A stretch of DNA of 64,000 bases from Candidatus Viadribacter manganicus (GCF_001679665.1 NZ_CP013244.1:1302001-1366000), one strand, 5' to 3'. Positions 1 through 9,441 are shown, numbered from the stretch's first letter. Made by a program: numbers and translations. Notes: generated from the sequence alone by a model not told the origin.

Positions 1-351
1 CCGTTCGCCAATCTTACTGACGAAATAAAAGCGCCCGGCTGAAAAGACGGCCATCAATAACGCGACGACACCAAGCCCCAGGAATGCACGATCGACGGCG
101 CCCTGATCACCAGCGACGAAACCATGATCAATGACACCGCGAAACGCTAGCGGCACAGCTAAACTTGCGGCCGCAGCTAAAAGCAAAAAAACGCCTGCGC
201 CAATGAGATCGAGGCGATGGCGCCAAAGATAGGGCGCCAAATCCTGCAAGGGCCGGATACTGCGCGCCCGCGCGCGCTTGCCAACCGCAAGATTGACGCT
301 GGCCGCGTGCTCTGCGCCATAGCTCGGTCGATCCGCGTTTGTGTTGGTCAT
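1..351 (-). CDS. ABC exporter (ATP-binding/permease), N-terminal part
   Basis: The first 117 codons of a gene that runs off the left edge. The frame opens at ATG 351 and reads a cytoplasmic lead followed by the motif RPLQDLAPYLWRHR, a first membrane helix rich in Leu/Ala, then PLAFRGVIDHGF and a second hydrophobic stretch. This is the usual start of the membrane domain of half-size exporters of the MsbA/ABCB type, in which each subunit carries six helices and one ATPase domain. The nucleotide-binding half lies outside the window, so the substrate cannot be inferred. A frame-shifted ORF covers the same DNA but lacks this pattern. Confidence 0.75.
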   Translation of the reverse strand, partial: MTNTNADRPSYGAEHAASVNLAVGKRARARSIRPLQDLAPYLWRHRLDLIGAGVFLLLAAAASLAVPLAFRGVIDHGFVAGDQGAVDRAFLGLGVVALLMAVFSAGRFYFVSKIGER

Positions 352-693
352 GACAGGATGTGACATGCGCGCGGCGCGCCGCCAAGACGGCTTTTAAACC
401 TTCGTCGCGATCTGGTGGTTGATTCAGCATGCGCGCAAACACCAGAGCGCCAGCCCTACACGCTTGGGGCCGTCACTCTTTGATTTTGTCTTCCCATCGC
501 TATCGCGTTCAGCGATGGCGACTCTGTGCTTCTCTGCACAATCCTTGCGTGGCTGAGCTGGCCCCCCGAACCTGCTGCTTGCCGAAGCATAGCTAGCATC
601 GCATCACCGACACCGAGGGCATGATTGGGCAACACCCGCGAAGAACAATCCCGACCTTCTGTGCTTTCGCACCGACGAAGCGATGAAGCTGCG
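352..693. other. Gene-free stretch
   Basis: No reading frame here shows a recognisable protein pattern. The open frames on the minus strand are rich in Arg, Ser and Cys, as expected for shadow frames of GC-rich DNA. The stretch separates the ABC exporter start on the minus strand from a decayed gene on the plus strand, so it may contain the exporter promoter and degraded coding DNA. Confidence 0.5.
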
Positions 694-904
694 ATGCCCA
701 AATTCGTGACCATCGGCCAGGGAGACGAAGCTGGATATGAGCAAACCCAGAAGATGTGCGCGCCGCTGCGCATGCCAACGACAAGGCGCCTATAAGACGC
801 GGCGCTTTGATCGGCATGGCCGGCGCTCCAGTGCGGGATTTGCAATCATCGAGGCGGCTAATTTGGAAAAAGCCATTCAAATCGCATCGCGCATCGAAAT
901 CTGA
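694..904 (+). pseudogene. YCII/DGPF-family protein remnant
   Basis: Three reading frames each carry part of one family. Frame one starts at ATG 694 with MPKFVTIGQGDEAGYEQT, the typical N-terminus of YCII-related proteins. A shift near 745 leads into a frame reading DVRAAAHANDKAP and GALIGMAGAPV, the family's central part. A further jump gives AGFAIIEAANLEKAIQIASR just before the TGA at 902-904, which is the family's last helix. The usual DGPF segment is missing, so there is at least one frameshift plus an internal deletion. YCII proteins are small ferredoxin-like-fold proteins of mostly unknown function. The order and identity of the pieces are seen; the family assignment is from motif recall. 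Confidence 0.6.
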
Positions 905-933
905 CCACTTTCGAGCTTGACACTCGCAAAGCC

Positions 934-953
934 TTGATTGATCGTTCAATCAA
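934..953. promoter_or_regulatory. Probable TetR-family operator
   Basis: TTGATTGA and TCAATCAA form perfect 8-bp arms around TCGT. The palindrome sits directly before ATG 955 of a gene that overlaps a TetR-family regulator gene. Palindromes of this TTGA-TCAA form are common TetR operators, so autoregulation is the natural reading. It also argues that the TTG at 934 is not a start codon. Confidence 0.6.
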
Positions 954-954
954 G

Positions 955-1554
955 ATGAAAAATATGCTCCGTTTGGCGTTGCTTTCTCTGATGCTTGGGT
1001 TGGCTAGTCCGGCCTACGGCCAAAGCGCCGAGCGCATCATTGGATGCGCGCGTAGCGAAGCAAATGGCACGCGTACGCTATGCCACGAGGTCGTGGTTGC
1101 AGCATCGACCGACGAGGTCTGGCAGCTCTTTGCATCCAGCGCCGGCATGCAAACCTGGCTTGCGCCGCTCGCCACCATGGATCTGCGCGTCGGCGGCCTC
1201 TGGGAAACCTCTTATCGCGCCGATGCGCGCGCAGGCGACCCCGGCAATATCCGCAATCGGGTGTTGAGTTTTATTCCGGGGCGCATGTTGAGCATCGCCG
1301 TTGATCGCGCCCCAGAGGGTTTTCCCGAACCCGAGCTGGTGCGCGATTTATGGACGGTGATTGAGCTTGAGGCCGTTGATGCATCGCACACGCGCGTGGC
1401 CGTCTCCATGATGGGGTTCGCAAGCAATCCTGGCCACGAGCGTCTCTATCAATTCTTCCAAGCCGGCAATGCGCTGACGCTGCAGATGCTGGAACAGCGG
1501 ATTGTAACCGGGCCAACCGATTGGGCGGCGCTAGCTGCAAGGTCTCGCCCATGA
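955..1554 (+). CDS. Exported SRPBCC (START/AHSA1-like) domain protein
   Basis: A 199-residue protein with a clear signal peptide (a run of Leu/Met ending in PAYGQ). The mature part opens with an SRPBCC pattern: a strand, then STDEVWQLFASSAGMQTWLAP, as in AHSA1-type ligand-binding helix-grip proteins. These folds bind hydrophobic ligands in a deep cavity. ATG 955 is preferred because the upstream TTG lies inside the operator palindrome. The stop overlaps the start of the TetR gene by four bases, so the pair is probably co-transcribed and repressed through the operator. The ligand cannot be predicted. An exported SRPBCC protein is less usual than a cytoplasmic one. Confidence 0.7.
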   Translation: MKNMLRLALLSLMLGLASPAYGQSAERIIGCARSEANGTRTLCHEVVVAASTDEVWQLFASSAGMQTWLAPLATMDLRVGGLWETSYRADARAGDPGNIRNRVLSFIPGRMLSIAVDRAPEGFPEPELVRDLWTVIELEAVDASHTRVAVSMMGFASNPGHERLYQFFQAGNALTLQMLEQRIVTGPTDWAALAARSRP

Positions 1555-2144
1555 GTGCGCGGGAAAAGATCATCGAAGCGGCGATGGAGCTCTTCTGGCT
1601 TAAGGGCTACAATTCGACCTCGATCGCCGATCTTTTGAGCCGAACACAGCTCAATTCCGGCAGCCTCTATCACGTTTTTCCCTCTAAGCAGGACGTGCTT
1701 ATCGGCGTGCTTGAAACCTACCGCGATGGCATTGAGGCGATGCTGCTTCAGCCGGCATGGTCGAAAGTTGACGATCCGATCGAGAAGATTTTCGCCCTGC
1801 TCGCCGCTTATCGTGGAATGATCGTAGAGAGCGAGTGCGCTTATGGCTGCCCGATCGGCTCGCTTGCGCTGGAATTGCATGAACCCGACCCGCCCGTGCG
1901 CGCCCTACTGGCGCAGAATTTCGACAAATGGACTGGCGCGATCGAGGCTTGTTTGAGCGACGCCAAAAAGCGCCTGCCCGCCGGAACGGATCGGCGCGCG
2001 CTGGCGCAATTTATTCTCACCACGATGGAAGGCGGGGTTATGCAGGCGCGCACCCATCGCGATGTCTCCTATTTCGATCGCGGCGTTGCGCAATTGCGCA
2101 CGCATTTCGATCTTTTGCAGAAAGCGGCAAAGCTCAAAGCTTAG
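1551..2144 (+). CDS. TetR/AcrR-family transcriptional regulator
   Basis: A 197-residue regulator. Residues 1-50 give the TetR DNA-binding domain: REKIIEAAMELFWLKGYNST, then the recognition helix followed by SGSLYHVFPSKQDVL. The C-terminal helical domain has CPIGSLALEL, which resembles the YxaF/LmrA-like subgroup whose ligands are often small aromatic or reactive compounds. The start at 1551 overlaps the preceding SRPBCC stop (ATGA), and a small membrane-protein gene follows after 16 bp. The palindrome at 934-953 is its likely binding site. Confidence 0.85.
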   Translation: MSAREKIIEAAMELFWLKGYNSTSIADLLSRTQLNSGSLYHVFPSKQDVLIGVLETYRDGIEAMLLQPAWSKVDDPIEKIFALLAAYRGMIVESECAYGCPIGSLALELHEPDPPVRALLAQNFDKWTGAIEACLSDAKKRLPAGTDRRALAQFILTTMEGGVMQARTHRDVSYFDRGVAQLRTHFDLLQKAAKLKA

Positions 2145-2160
2145 ACGAAAGGGGCAGAAC

Positions 2161-2553
2161 ATGGATGTGAATTGGTTGGCGGTGATTGCAGCGGCGATCA
2201 GCTCGTTCTTGCTTGGCGGAATTTGGTATGGCCCAGTTTTCGGCAAAGCTTGGATGAACGCGGCGGCGCTCGATGAAGCCGCGCTCAAAGCCCGGAATTT
2301 GGCGCTGGTGTTTGGCGGATCGTTTGTGTTGGCGCTTATCGCGTCCGCATCCTTTGCTGTGTTCTTAGGACCTGAAGTCGATGCAACAACCGGCGCGCTT
2401 TATGGCGCGACGGCGGGCGTGTGCTGGGTGGGCGCTTCATTCGGGATCAATTATCTGTTCGAGCGCAAGTCATTGGCGCTGTTTTTGATCAATGGCGGCT
2501 ATCACGCCATTCAATTTACGCTCATTGGCCTTGTCCTCGGCGCGTGGCGTTAG
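2161..2553 (+). CDS. DUF1761-like small membrane protein
   Basis: A 130-residue, four-helix membrane protein. It begins MDVNWLAVIAAAISSFLLGG and is followed by WYGPVFGKAWM, the signature of DUF1761 proteins. Three more hydrophobic segments follow, and the last ends with a GYHAIQF motif. A purine-rich GAAAGGGG lies about 10 bases before ATG 2161. It follows the TetR gene in the same direction and is probably part of that operon. The function of the family is not established. Confidence 0.75.
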   Translation: MDVNWLAVIAAAISSFLLGGIWYGPVFGKAWMNAAALDEAALKARNLALVFGGSFVLALIASASFAVFLGPEVDATTGALYGATAGVCWVGASFGINYLFERKSLALFLINGGYHAIQFTLIGLVLGAWR

Positions 2554-2691
2554 AAGCGCCGCGCGTTCCACGCCAAACATTGGCCTTGGCGTTCAAACCA
2601 GCCGCCGAGAGGGCGTGAACCGCTCCATGCCCCGTTCGCATCTTGGCTCAACAACCATGCGCAAGACACACCTTGGCGGCGCCTCTTCTCG

Positions 2692-5600
2692 CTAGGCGGG
2701 AGGCGCGCCGTCAGAGACGGTGACAGCCAGGACATTGTCATCGGAGTTGCGGTCGATGCGTTTATTGTAGGGATCTATCCCCGCAAACGTCGGCTCTCGG
2801 TCCACGGTAAAGCTTATCGTCTGACGCCCGCTCCGGATGGGCCGGCGTTCGAAGGTGATGACATCGTCGCGCGAGAATGCGCCCTCACCCGGTTCGGCGG
2901 TGAAGATGCCGAACTCGAACGCCTCGTTGAGCGGCGCTTCGGTTTCTGCGCCTTCGCCATCGGCGTAGAGCTTGCGCGCTTCGACCACCATGGTGACATC
3001 CCAGCGCCCATCGGCCCGCGCACGGGTCTCGGCCGACACCACACGCGCATCGTAAAGCGTGATGCGCTCGAAAAGATCGGTGATCAGCGCTTGGTGCGCC
3101 GGATTGGGCCCAACCTCTTCACGAAGGATGCGGACGAAATCCGACGAGCGCGGATACGGCGCGCCATGAAAGGCGTATTCTTCCAGCAAACGCTGCATGG
3201 CGCGGTTGACGGCGTCTTCGCCGACTTCGTTGCGCAGGAAGTACATAGCGAGGCCGCCCTTGCGGTAGTGGATATAACCTTGGTTCTCCACCCGCATCAG
3301 CGGCAATTCCTCGATCACTTCGCCGCCGCGCGAGCGGAGGTAGTTGTCGAGCTCTTGGCGAAGAAAGCGCCGGACCTGGTCGGGGCCGAGGATCTCTTCC
3401 ATCACCAGCAATGCCGAATACGAGGCAAACGTCTCCGACAGCATGGTCGAGCCCTGCATATCAGCGCCGATGATCTGATGCGCCCACCATTGGTGCGCGA
3501 CCTCGTGGGCGGTTACGTAAGTGACGTAATCTACCTTTTCGGTTTCGCGCTCAGCTGTCGCGTCATCGTAGCGCGCGATAAAGCCAATAGCCTCTGAATA
3601 CGGCACCGTGTTCGCGAACGATTGAGCGAACTGGGCGTAAGCTGGAAACTCGAGGATGCGCATCTGGCGAAACTGGAACGGCGAGAACTCGCGCTCGAAC
3701 ACTTCGAACGAGACCTTCATCGCCCGCATCATCCGCTCAACATTGTAAGGGTGATGGCGGTCGTAATAGACGGCCAGGTCGATATTGTTGTAGCGATCAC
3801 GCGCCACTTCGTAGTCTGCAGACTGGATCGAAAAGAAGTGCATGATCGGCGCTTCGGTGCGGAAGCGCGCGGTGACGCGCCCGTTCTCGGTTCGCTGAGA
3901 CACTTCATAGCCGGGCGCGATGGGAATTTGCCCCTCATCCGTCGTCACGGTTATATCGGCGTTCACCCAATCGGCGTCGTGGCGCAAATAATGGAACTCG
4001 CGCGCCGCATCGTCTTCAAGGCGGGCCATGCGCAGATCTGGCTCAAGACCGTAGCGGCGCCGGCGAGCCCGATCTTGCAACAGGCCGCTGCGGTCAAATC
4101 CCAACACCGGCGCTAACATGCGATCGTTCATGAAGGTGCCGTTATTGTTAACTGGGATCGCCCCGCCCCCATTGGTGAAGCCGCGCGCTTCATAGCGCGT
4201 CGTGAAGCGAATCTCGCGGCGCTCTTGAGGCTGCATCGGCGTATCGAGGCGCCAAATCTGGAATGGAAAGCTCTGCGCATGCTCGGCGAAGTCGTCGGCA
4301 AGTGTTGCGCCGTCGATGGCGACGCTGTCGAGTTCCAGATCTTGCGGCCACATCAGATGCACTTCGGTGAGCGGCGCGCCTGTACGATTTTCTACCGTGT
4401 AGGATCCCGTCGTCACCGCACGGTGCTGGCGCGGGAAAACTTGAACGCTCAAGACGACGTCCGTCACCTTAGGCTGAGGCGCGTCTTCGTATTGCAGAAG
4501 CGCGCGTTCCATGTCGGCCAGACGCGCCTCGCTCGCGAGATTGGAGCGATATTCGTTGAGCACATTGGTGTTGTAGTAAATCCAGCCACCGACGCTGGCG
4601 AAGCTCACGGCCAGCAGCGCAACCAACACGCCAGCGCCCCCCGCCAAACGCTGCGGCAGCCGCACCAGCTGCGGCAAGAGCCGCGTGTCGGCGCCGCGGC
4701 GCCAAAGCGCATAGGTGAGCACAATCAACACCAGCGCAAAGATCGACCAATAGAGCTGGAACCAAGCAACGCCGATCCAATAATGACTGTGCTCGTTCAT
4801 CTCCGAGAGCGGCGCACTCGGCGTGGCGCCGTAGAGATAGAGATTGTGATCGAAACCCAATTGCGAAAGCGTGATAGTGCCGATGAGATAGACCAGCATC
4901 ACGCCCCAGCCGATGAATTTGTGGGGCGTCAACACTTGCGCAAATATGGCGAGCGCCGCGAACGTGAAGCATGAAAAGAGCGACGGCAGTACGTACCAGA
5001 GCATGTACTGGCCGATATTGAAGGCGCCAAAACCCTTCAGCATCTGCACAAGAACGCCCGCGACCACGCTGACGCCAATGCACGCGGCGAGCACCGCAAA
5101 AAGCGCCAACACCTTGGGCGCAGCGAATGTCCAATCGGGCGCGGGCGTCGTGTCAACGATTTCATGCATCCGCTTTTCGCGGTCACGCCACACCAGCTCA
5201 CCAGCATAATAGGTAGCGATGATGATCGGAAAGATCGTGAAGCTGCCCATCAGAGCCTGCGTCATCAGCATCGTCACCGGATAGACGATGATGTCGCCGC
5301 GGATCGTGTCAGCATACCAAAGAGCGCCGTAGGCATTGAGCAGGCCCACCATCAAGAGCACGATGAAGGCGGGTCCCCTCAACACATAGCCGAACTCAAA
5401 GCGCGCGCGCGCCAGGACTTGCGACAAGGCGGCGCCAACAGAGAAACTGCGACGCGCGGCATGACCTGCGCTCGCAAGCAGCGGATCGGACGGTGTTTGC
5501 GCGTCAAGCTTGGCGCGCTTGCGGCTGGCCTTCGAGCCCTTCGAGGAAAATGAGAACAGCAGGTAGGCTGCGCCAAGCGAGACAAGCGCGACGCCCATCC

Positions 5601-6336
5601 AGATGCCGCGATTGATCAGCCATTGGCTTGAGAGCGGCGGCAATAAAGTATTGCGCTCTGCCGCGGTCCAATAGCGCGTCTCTTGGACAATAGCGCCCAA
5701 GCCGTAGGGCTCGAGCAGCGTAACCAGATCTTCGTGCTCAGGCCGGTTGAAGATGCCCTGCATTACAAAATAGAGCACGAGGAAAACAACAAGACCGATA
5801 TAGCTGCCCATCATCGAGCGCGTGAGGGTCGCGAGCGCGAAAAACATGCACGCGCACAGGAACAATGTCGGCACGCCAGCGACGAAGTACCCGTAAAGAT
5901 AGTGCATGGGGACAAACGGCCCCATCGTCTCGGGATCGACCCACGGCATGAACGAGCCAACCATCATGCCGATGGGTACGGCGGTCAGCACGATCATGCT
6001 GGCCATAAACGCGCCGGTGAAACGCCCGAACAAATAGTCGAACTTGGTCATGCGCGTCGATTGAATGATCGGGCCAAAGCCCGTCTCCACGTCACGCAAG
6101 ATGACGTTGGCCACGAAGGCGACGACGACGAACTGGGCGAATATCGCCATCACCGCCGTCGACATGATGATCGAGAACGGGCTGTTCTCGTGAATATTGC
6201 CGCCTCCGCCCCCGATCGAGACATTGTCGCTTGAGACCGCAAAGAACGTCATCAGGAAGAAGAACAGAAAGACGATCCAGAGCACGGGGCTCTTCAGCTG
6301 GTAGCGAAGCTCGAAGCCGGCGATTTTTCCGAACAT
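2692..6336 (-). CDS. ABC-2 type permease fused to M1-like aminopeptidase
   Basis: A 1214-residue protein. The N-terminal half (about 1-600) has around twelve hydrophobic helices in two ABC-2 permease-like blocks, including the segment with RDVETGFGPIIQSTRMTK. The C-terminal half is a gluzincin peptidase: HEVAHQWW places zinc ligands at His944 and His948 with Glu945, and the third ligand is Glu968 in SETFASYSALL. The His948-Glu968 gap is 19 residues, one longer than the classical M1 spacing. It follows the ABC ATPase gene by 14 bp, so the two form one transporter. Permease-peptidase fusions of this kind occur in several proteobacteria; the exported or processed substrate is unknown. Confidence 0.85.
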   Translation of the reverse strand: MFGKIAGFELRYQLKSPVLWIVFLFFFLMTFFAVSSDNVSIGGGGGNIHENSPFSIIMSTAVMAIFAQFVVVAFVANVILRDVETGFGPIIQSTRMTKFDYLFGRFTGAFMASMIVLTAVPIGMMVGSFMPWVDPETMGPFVPMHYLYGYFVAGVPTLFLCACMFFALATLTRSMMGSYIGLVVFLVLYFVMQGIFNRPEHEDLVTLLEPYGLGAIVQETRYWTAAERNTLLPPLSSQWLINRGIWMGVALVSLGAAYLLFSFSSKGSKASRKRAKLDAQTPSDPLLASAGHAARRSFSVGAALSQVLARARFEFGYVLRGPAFIVLLMVGLLNAYGALWYADTIRGDIIVYPVTMLMTQALMGSFTIFPIIIATYYAGELVWRDREKRMHEIVDTTPAPDWTFAAPKVLALFAVLAACIGVSVVAGVLVQMLKGFGAFNIGQYMLWYVLPSLFSCFTFAALAIFAQVLTPHKFIGWGVMLVYLIGTITLSQLGFDHNLYLYGATPSAPLSEMNEHSHYWIGVAWFQLYWSIFALVLIVLTYALWRRGADTRLLPQLVRLPQRLAGGAGVLVALLAVSFASVGGWIYYNTNVLNEYRSNLASEARLADMERALLQYEDAPQPKVTDVVLSVQVFPRQHRAVTTGSYTVENRTGAPLTEVHLMWPQDLELDSVAIDGATLADDFAEHAQSFPFQIWRLDTPMQPQERREIRFTTRYEARGFTNGGGAIPVNNNGTFMNDRMLAPVLGFDRSGLLQDRARRRRYGLEPDLRMARLEDDAAREFHYLRHDADWVNADITVTTDEGQIPIAPGYEVSQRTENGRVTARFRTEAPIMHFFSIQSADYEVARDRYNNIDLAVYYDRHHPYNVERMMRAMKVSFEVFEREFSPFQFRQMRILEFPAYAQFAQSFANTVPYSEAIGFIARYDDATAERETEKVDYVTYVTAHEVAHQWWAHQIIGADMQGSTMLSETFASYSALLVMEEILGPDQVRRFLRQELDNYLRSRGGEVIEELPLMRVENQGYIHYRKGGLAMYFLRNEVGEDAVNRAMQRLLEEYAFHGAPYPRSSDFVRILREEVGPNPAHQALITDLFERITLYDARVVSAETRARADGRWDVTMVVEARKLYADGEGAETEAPLNEAFEFGIFTAEPGEGAFSRDDVITFERRPIRSGRQTISFTVDREPTFAGIDPYNKRIDRNSDDNVLAVTVSDGAPPA

Positions 6337-6350
6337 AATCTGGCTCCGCG

Positions 6351-7229
6351 TTAAGCTGCAGCGCGCGAAGCGGCGATCTTGGAGAAATAGACGTCCTCAA
6401 GCCCGCCTTCGACGGGCGCGAAGTCCGGCCCAGGCTGCGTTGGCGAAAGCACGTGGATGACGGTGCGCCCGCCAACGAGGCGTTCGGAAATGACGGTGTG
6501 CTGGGCGCGCACTGTATCTAACGCCTCGCGCGCTATTGTCGTGCGCCACACCTGGCCCTGCACTGACTGGCGCAATTGCTCGGGCGCGCCTTCGCTGACG
6601 ACTTTGCCGCCAGCGAGGATCGCCATCTTCGAGCAGAGCTGAGCGACGTCTTCAACAATGTGGGTTGAGAGAATGACGACGACTTCATCGCCGATCGCGG
6701 CGAGCAGATTGAGAAAGCGGTTGCGCTCTTCAGGATCAAGGCCGGCTGTGGGTTCATCGACGATCACAAGCTTCGGTTGACCGATCAGCGCTTGGGCAAT
6801 GCCGAAGCGCTGGCGCATGCCGCCTGAATAGCCCGAGAGCGCCTTCTTGCGCACGTTCCAAAGATTGACTTGGTTCAAGAGCGCGTTGACGGTTTCGCGG
6901 CGCTCTTTGCCGTTGGCGATGCCCTTTAAGACAGCGAGGTGATCAAGCATCGCTTCAGCACTGACGCGCGGATAGACGCCGAAATCCTGTGGCAGGTAGC
7001 CCAGCGTCCGACGCAACAGATCGGGTTGTTTGATGACGTCGATGTCGCCGAAGCGGACGGCGCCGGAACTCGGCGTCTGGAGCGTCGCCACCACGCGCAT
7101 CAAGGTCGATTTGCCGGCGCCGTTCGGTCCCAAGAGACCAAACATCCCGGTTCCAATCGATAGCCTCACATCGTCCAGAGCAACCACGCCGTTCGGATAG
7201 CGGTGTGTGAGGTTCTCAATGTGCAGCAT
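6351..7229 (-). CDS. ABC transporter ATP-binding protein
   Basis: A 292-residue ATPase partner of the downstream permease-peptidase. The Walker A motif GPNGAGKST is at residues 34-42, the Q-loop is in LGYLPQDFG, the signature is LSGYSGGMRQR and the Walker B is LVIVDEPTAGLDP, followed by a switch His in LSTHI. ATG 7229 is preferred over ATG 7253 because it opens directly with the conserved LHIENLTHRY strand and has GGGGAACC upstream. The 14-bp gap to the permease gene indicates an operon. Confidence 0.92.
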   Translation of the reverse strand: MLHIENLTHRYPNGVVALDDVRLSIGTGMFGLLGPNGAGKSTLMRVVATLQTPSSGAVRFGDIDVIKQPDLLRRTLGYLPQDFGVYPRVSAEAMLDHLAVLKGIANGKERRETVNALLNQVNLWNVRKKALSGYSGGMRQRFGIAQALIGQPKLVIVDEPTAGLDPEERNRFLNLLAAIGDEVVVILSTHIVEDVAQLCSKMAILAGGKVVSEGAPEQLRQSVQGQVWRTTIAREALDTVRAQHTVISERLVGGRTVIHVLSPTQPGPDFAPVEGGLEDVYFSKIAASRAAA

Positions 7230-7412
7230 GGCGGTTCCCCGTTCGAGAGGCATCGACCCGCCTCTACTTTATCGATCTTCAATAATTTCGGCGCCCAAGG
7301 TCAAGCTATTTTATCGTTTAGCGATATAGGCGCGTATCGAGGCGACGAACGGCAGCCTTGGCGAGGTTTGACGTGAGCAGGTTGGATCAGATCCGCCGGA
7401 TCTTGGATTTCG

Positions 7413-9209
7413 TCACGTAGATCCCCCCGACCGCACGCGCCGGAAGAACAACGAACCAACATCCTCTGACTCGATGCGAAGACCAACTGGCCTTCCGGCA
7501 GCGTCGCGAACAAACGTGAGAGAGGGAACGAACCACTTGTCTGAGGAAAATGCGTCGGCTTGCTGCCGCGTTAGCCGGATATCACCCGCGGCGCGATGCC
7601 GTGCGACGATGCTTTGTCCAACCTGAAAGATTTCGTAGTCAGCCTCGATCTCATCGGAATGATATCGTCCTACAAGCTCCGCAATCTCACCGTTACTAAG
7701 AACGGCCTGCGTCGAGGGCACATAATCGTCTGTTGGCGCTTCAATCGGTCCGGGCGCAATCCCCAAAAAGAGGTTTTCGATGACACGCACGCGCTCATAG
7801 GTCGCGTCATTCCCGTCATTAGCTAGATAGATGACGCGAACATGATCGTCGGGAAAATCATGGACCGATGTTCTAAAGCCCGCCGCCAATCCCTGATGAC
7901 CGACCATTGCATGATCGCCGCGCCGGCCATGCCAATTGCCGAAGACATAATCTGTCTCAGTTCCCGTCGGCGAGGCCGAAGCCTGCGTGACAAGCCGCTG
8001 CACTTGCCCGCCCCCCAACGGATCAGTCCGATAGTTCTCGATCCAGCGTTGCAGATCATGTGCGCTGCACGCGAGACCGCTGGAGCCTAAGGTGATCGTT
8101 CTCTCAGTCGATGTGGAGATCGGCTCAGGAAATTGTCTTCGGAATGAGGTAACGCGAGCTGGAATTGCTGCGTCTCTCTCCAAAGAACACTCGCGCATAC
8201 CAAGAGGTGCAAAGATATTCTCTGTCGCCCAGAGATCGTAGGGTTGGCCCGTTACGCGTTCAATGATCTTCGCGAGGAGCACATAACCCGTGTTGGAGTA
8301 ACGCTGCTCTGCGCCAGGCGTGAAGTTCAACGATTGCTGACGAGCAGCCATCGCCACCACGTCGTCTATCGAAATTCCATCCTCGATATTTCGTCCAGTC
8401 AGTGCGAAGAGGCCATCCCAGTCACGTAGGCCGCTCGTATGCTCGAGAAGATGCTGAACGGTGATTGGCGTCCCATAGTCCGGCAGCTCTGGCAGATAAC
8501 GCCGCACATCATCATCGAGCCTGAGTTGGCCTCGTTCTACCAACAGAGCGACACCGTAAGCGGTGAATTGCTTCGAGACTGAAGCCAGATCGATAGGCGA
8601 TTGCAGCGAAAGCGGCCGGTGACCGTCGGAATTCTCCACCCCAATTGCGCCCTGGTAAGAGATCTCGCCATCCTGCATCACCACAAGCACGGCGCCTGGC
8701 CCGCCGGGCTCGTACCAACTTTCAAACAATTGGGCGGCTCGATCGGCGGGGCGGTATTGGGTACGCTCGTGTCGCGTCAATTCGATCGTGTACGAGACGT
8801 CCGAAGCATCCCACTCGAACATGGCGATCTGGATGGCGTATTCACCCGCTCTCGCGGCATCGATCGTAACGACTTCGGCCTGGCCCTCGCCATTTTGATC
8901 GAAGATGCCGACAACCGCACCCTCTGGGTCAAATACAACCGCCGCGAGATTGCCTTGCAGCTGCGGAATGCGCACCGCAGCGAAATCTCCAGCCTGCAAA
9001 CGCAGGGAGTAACGCTGAACCTGACCTCCCTGAAGCGTGGCGCTCATGGGTCGGCGAAGGCGCAACTGGGAGGTCGCGAGTTCGGGGTGCGGCGCAACAA
9101 AACGCGACGTTGGAAACAAGCTCGCGCCAGAGTGAGCTGCGGCAGGCCCTCCAGCGGCGACCAGTGAGCAACAAGCCAGCAAGCTCAAGCGCAAGACGTT
9201 CGTTCTCAT
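7413..9209 (-). CDS. Secreted beta-lactamase-family serine hydrolase
   Basis: About 598 residues with an N-terminal signal peptide ending near GGPAAAHS. A beta-rich region at about 45-150 resembles pre-peptidase domains. The class C beta-lactamase/D-alanyl-D-alanine peptidase domain follows: SVSK (Ser210, Lys213 counting from ATG 9209) is the SxxK nucleophile motif, YSNTGY supplies the Tyr-x-Asn motif, and GHQG replaces the KTG motif. ATG 9209 is chosen over 9215 because GGGGG then sits at good Shine-Dalgarno spacing. It likely acts in the periplasm on esters, amides or peptidoglycan fragments; which of these is not shown. Confidence 0.85.
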   Translation of the reverse strand: MRTNVLRLSLLACCSLVAAGGPAAAHSGASLFPTSRFVAPHPELATSQLRLRRPMSATLQGGQVQRYSLRLQAGDFAAVRIPQLQGNLAAVVFDPEGAVVGIFDQNGEGQAEVVTIDAARAGEYAIQIAMFEWDASDVSYTIELTRHERTQYRPADRAAQLFESWYEPGGPGAVLVVMQDGEISYQGAIGVENSDGHRPLSLQSPIDLASVSKQFTAYGVALLVERGQLRLDDDVRRYLPELPDYGTPITVQHLLEHTSGLRDWDGLFALTGRNIEDGISIDDVVAMAARQQSLNFTPGAEQRYSNTGYVLLAKIIERVTGQPYDLWATENIFAPLGMRECSLERDAAIPARVTSFRRQFPEPISTSTERTITLGSSGLACSAHDLQRWIENYRTDPLGGGQVQRLVTQASASPTGTETDYVFGNWHGRRGDHAMVGHQGLAAGFRTSVHDFPDDHVRVIYLANDGNDATYERVRVIENLFLGIAPGPIEAPTDDYVPSTQAVLSNGEIAELVGRYHSDEIEADYEIFQVGQSIVARHRAAGDIRLTRQQADAFSSDKWFVPSLTFVRDAAGRPVGLRIESEDVGSLFFRRVRSGGST

Positions 9210-9441
9210 CGCCATCCCCCAATCACAACAGCTAAGAGATGCGCACCATCACCGCCTTGGATGCATCTGGGCGCAGCTAGGTCGCGAAGTAGCTTCTCAC
9301 GAGGGGCCCGCCAGCGTCGCAGCAAGGAATTGTGCGGCCGGTCTAATCTCGTGGCTACCGCCAGCAAAAGCGCTCTGCGTGTTGCCGAGGCATGTCCGTC
9401 GCGGCTACGAGCCAGATATCAACCCAAGGCGACGGTGCAAA

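Noticed and set aside
3091-4974. Several long plus-strand frames (164-249 codons)
   Set aside because: They lie opposite the permease-peptidase gene, whose zinc motif and membrane helices are clear. Their His/Arg-rich composition is typical of antisense frames.
7300-7345. Short inverted repeats (TATCG-TTTAG-CGATA) upstream of the ABC operon
   Set aside because: Arms of only five bases are expected by chance in such a stretch; not strong enough to list as an operator.
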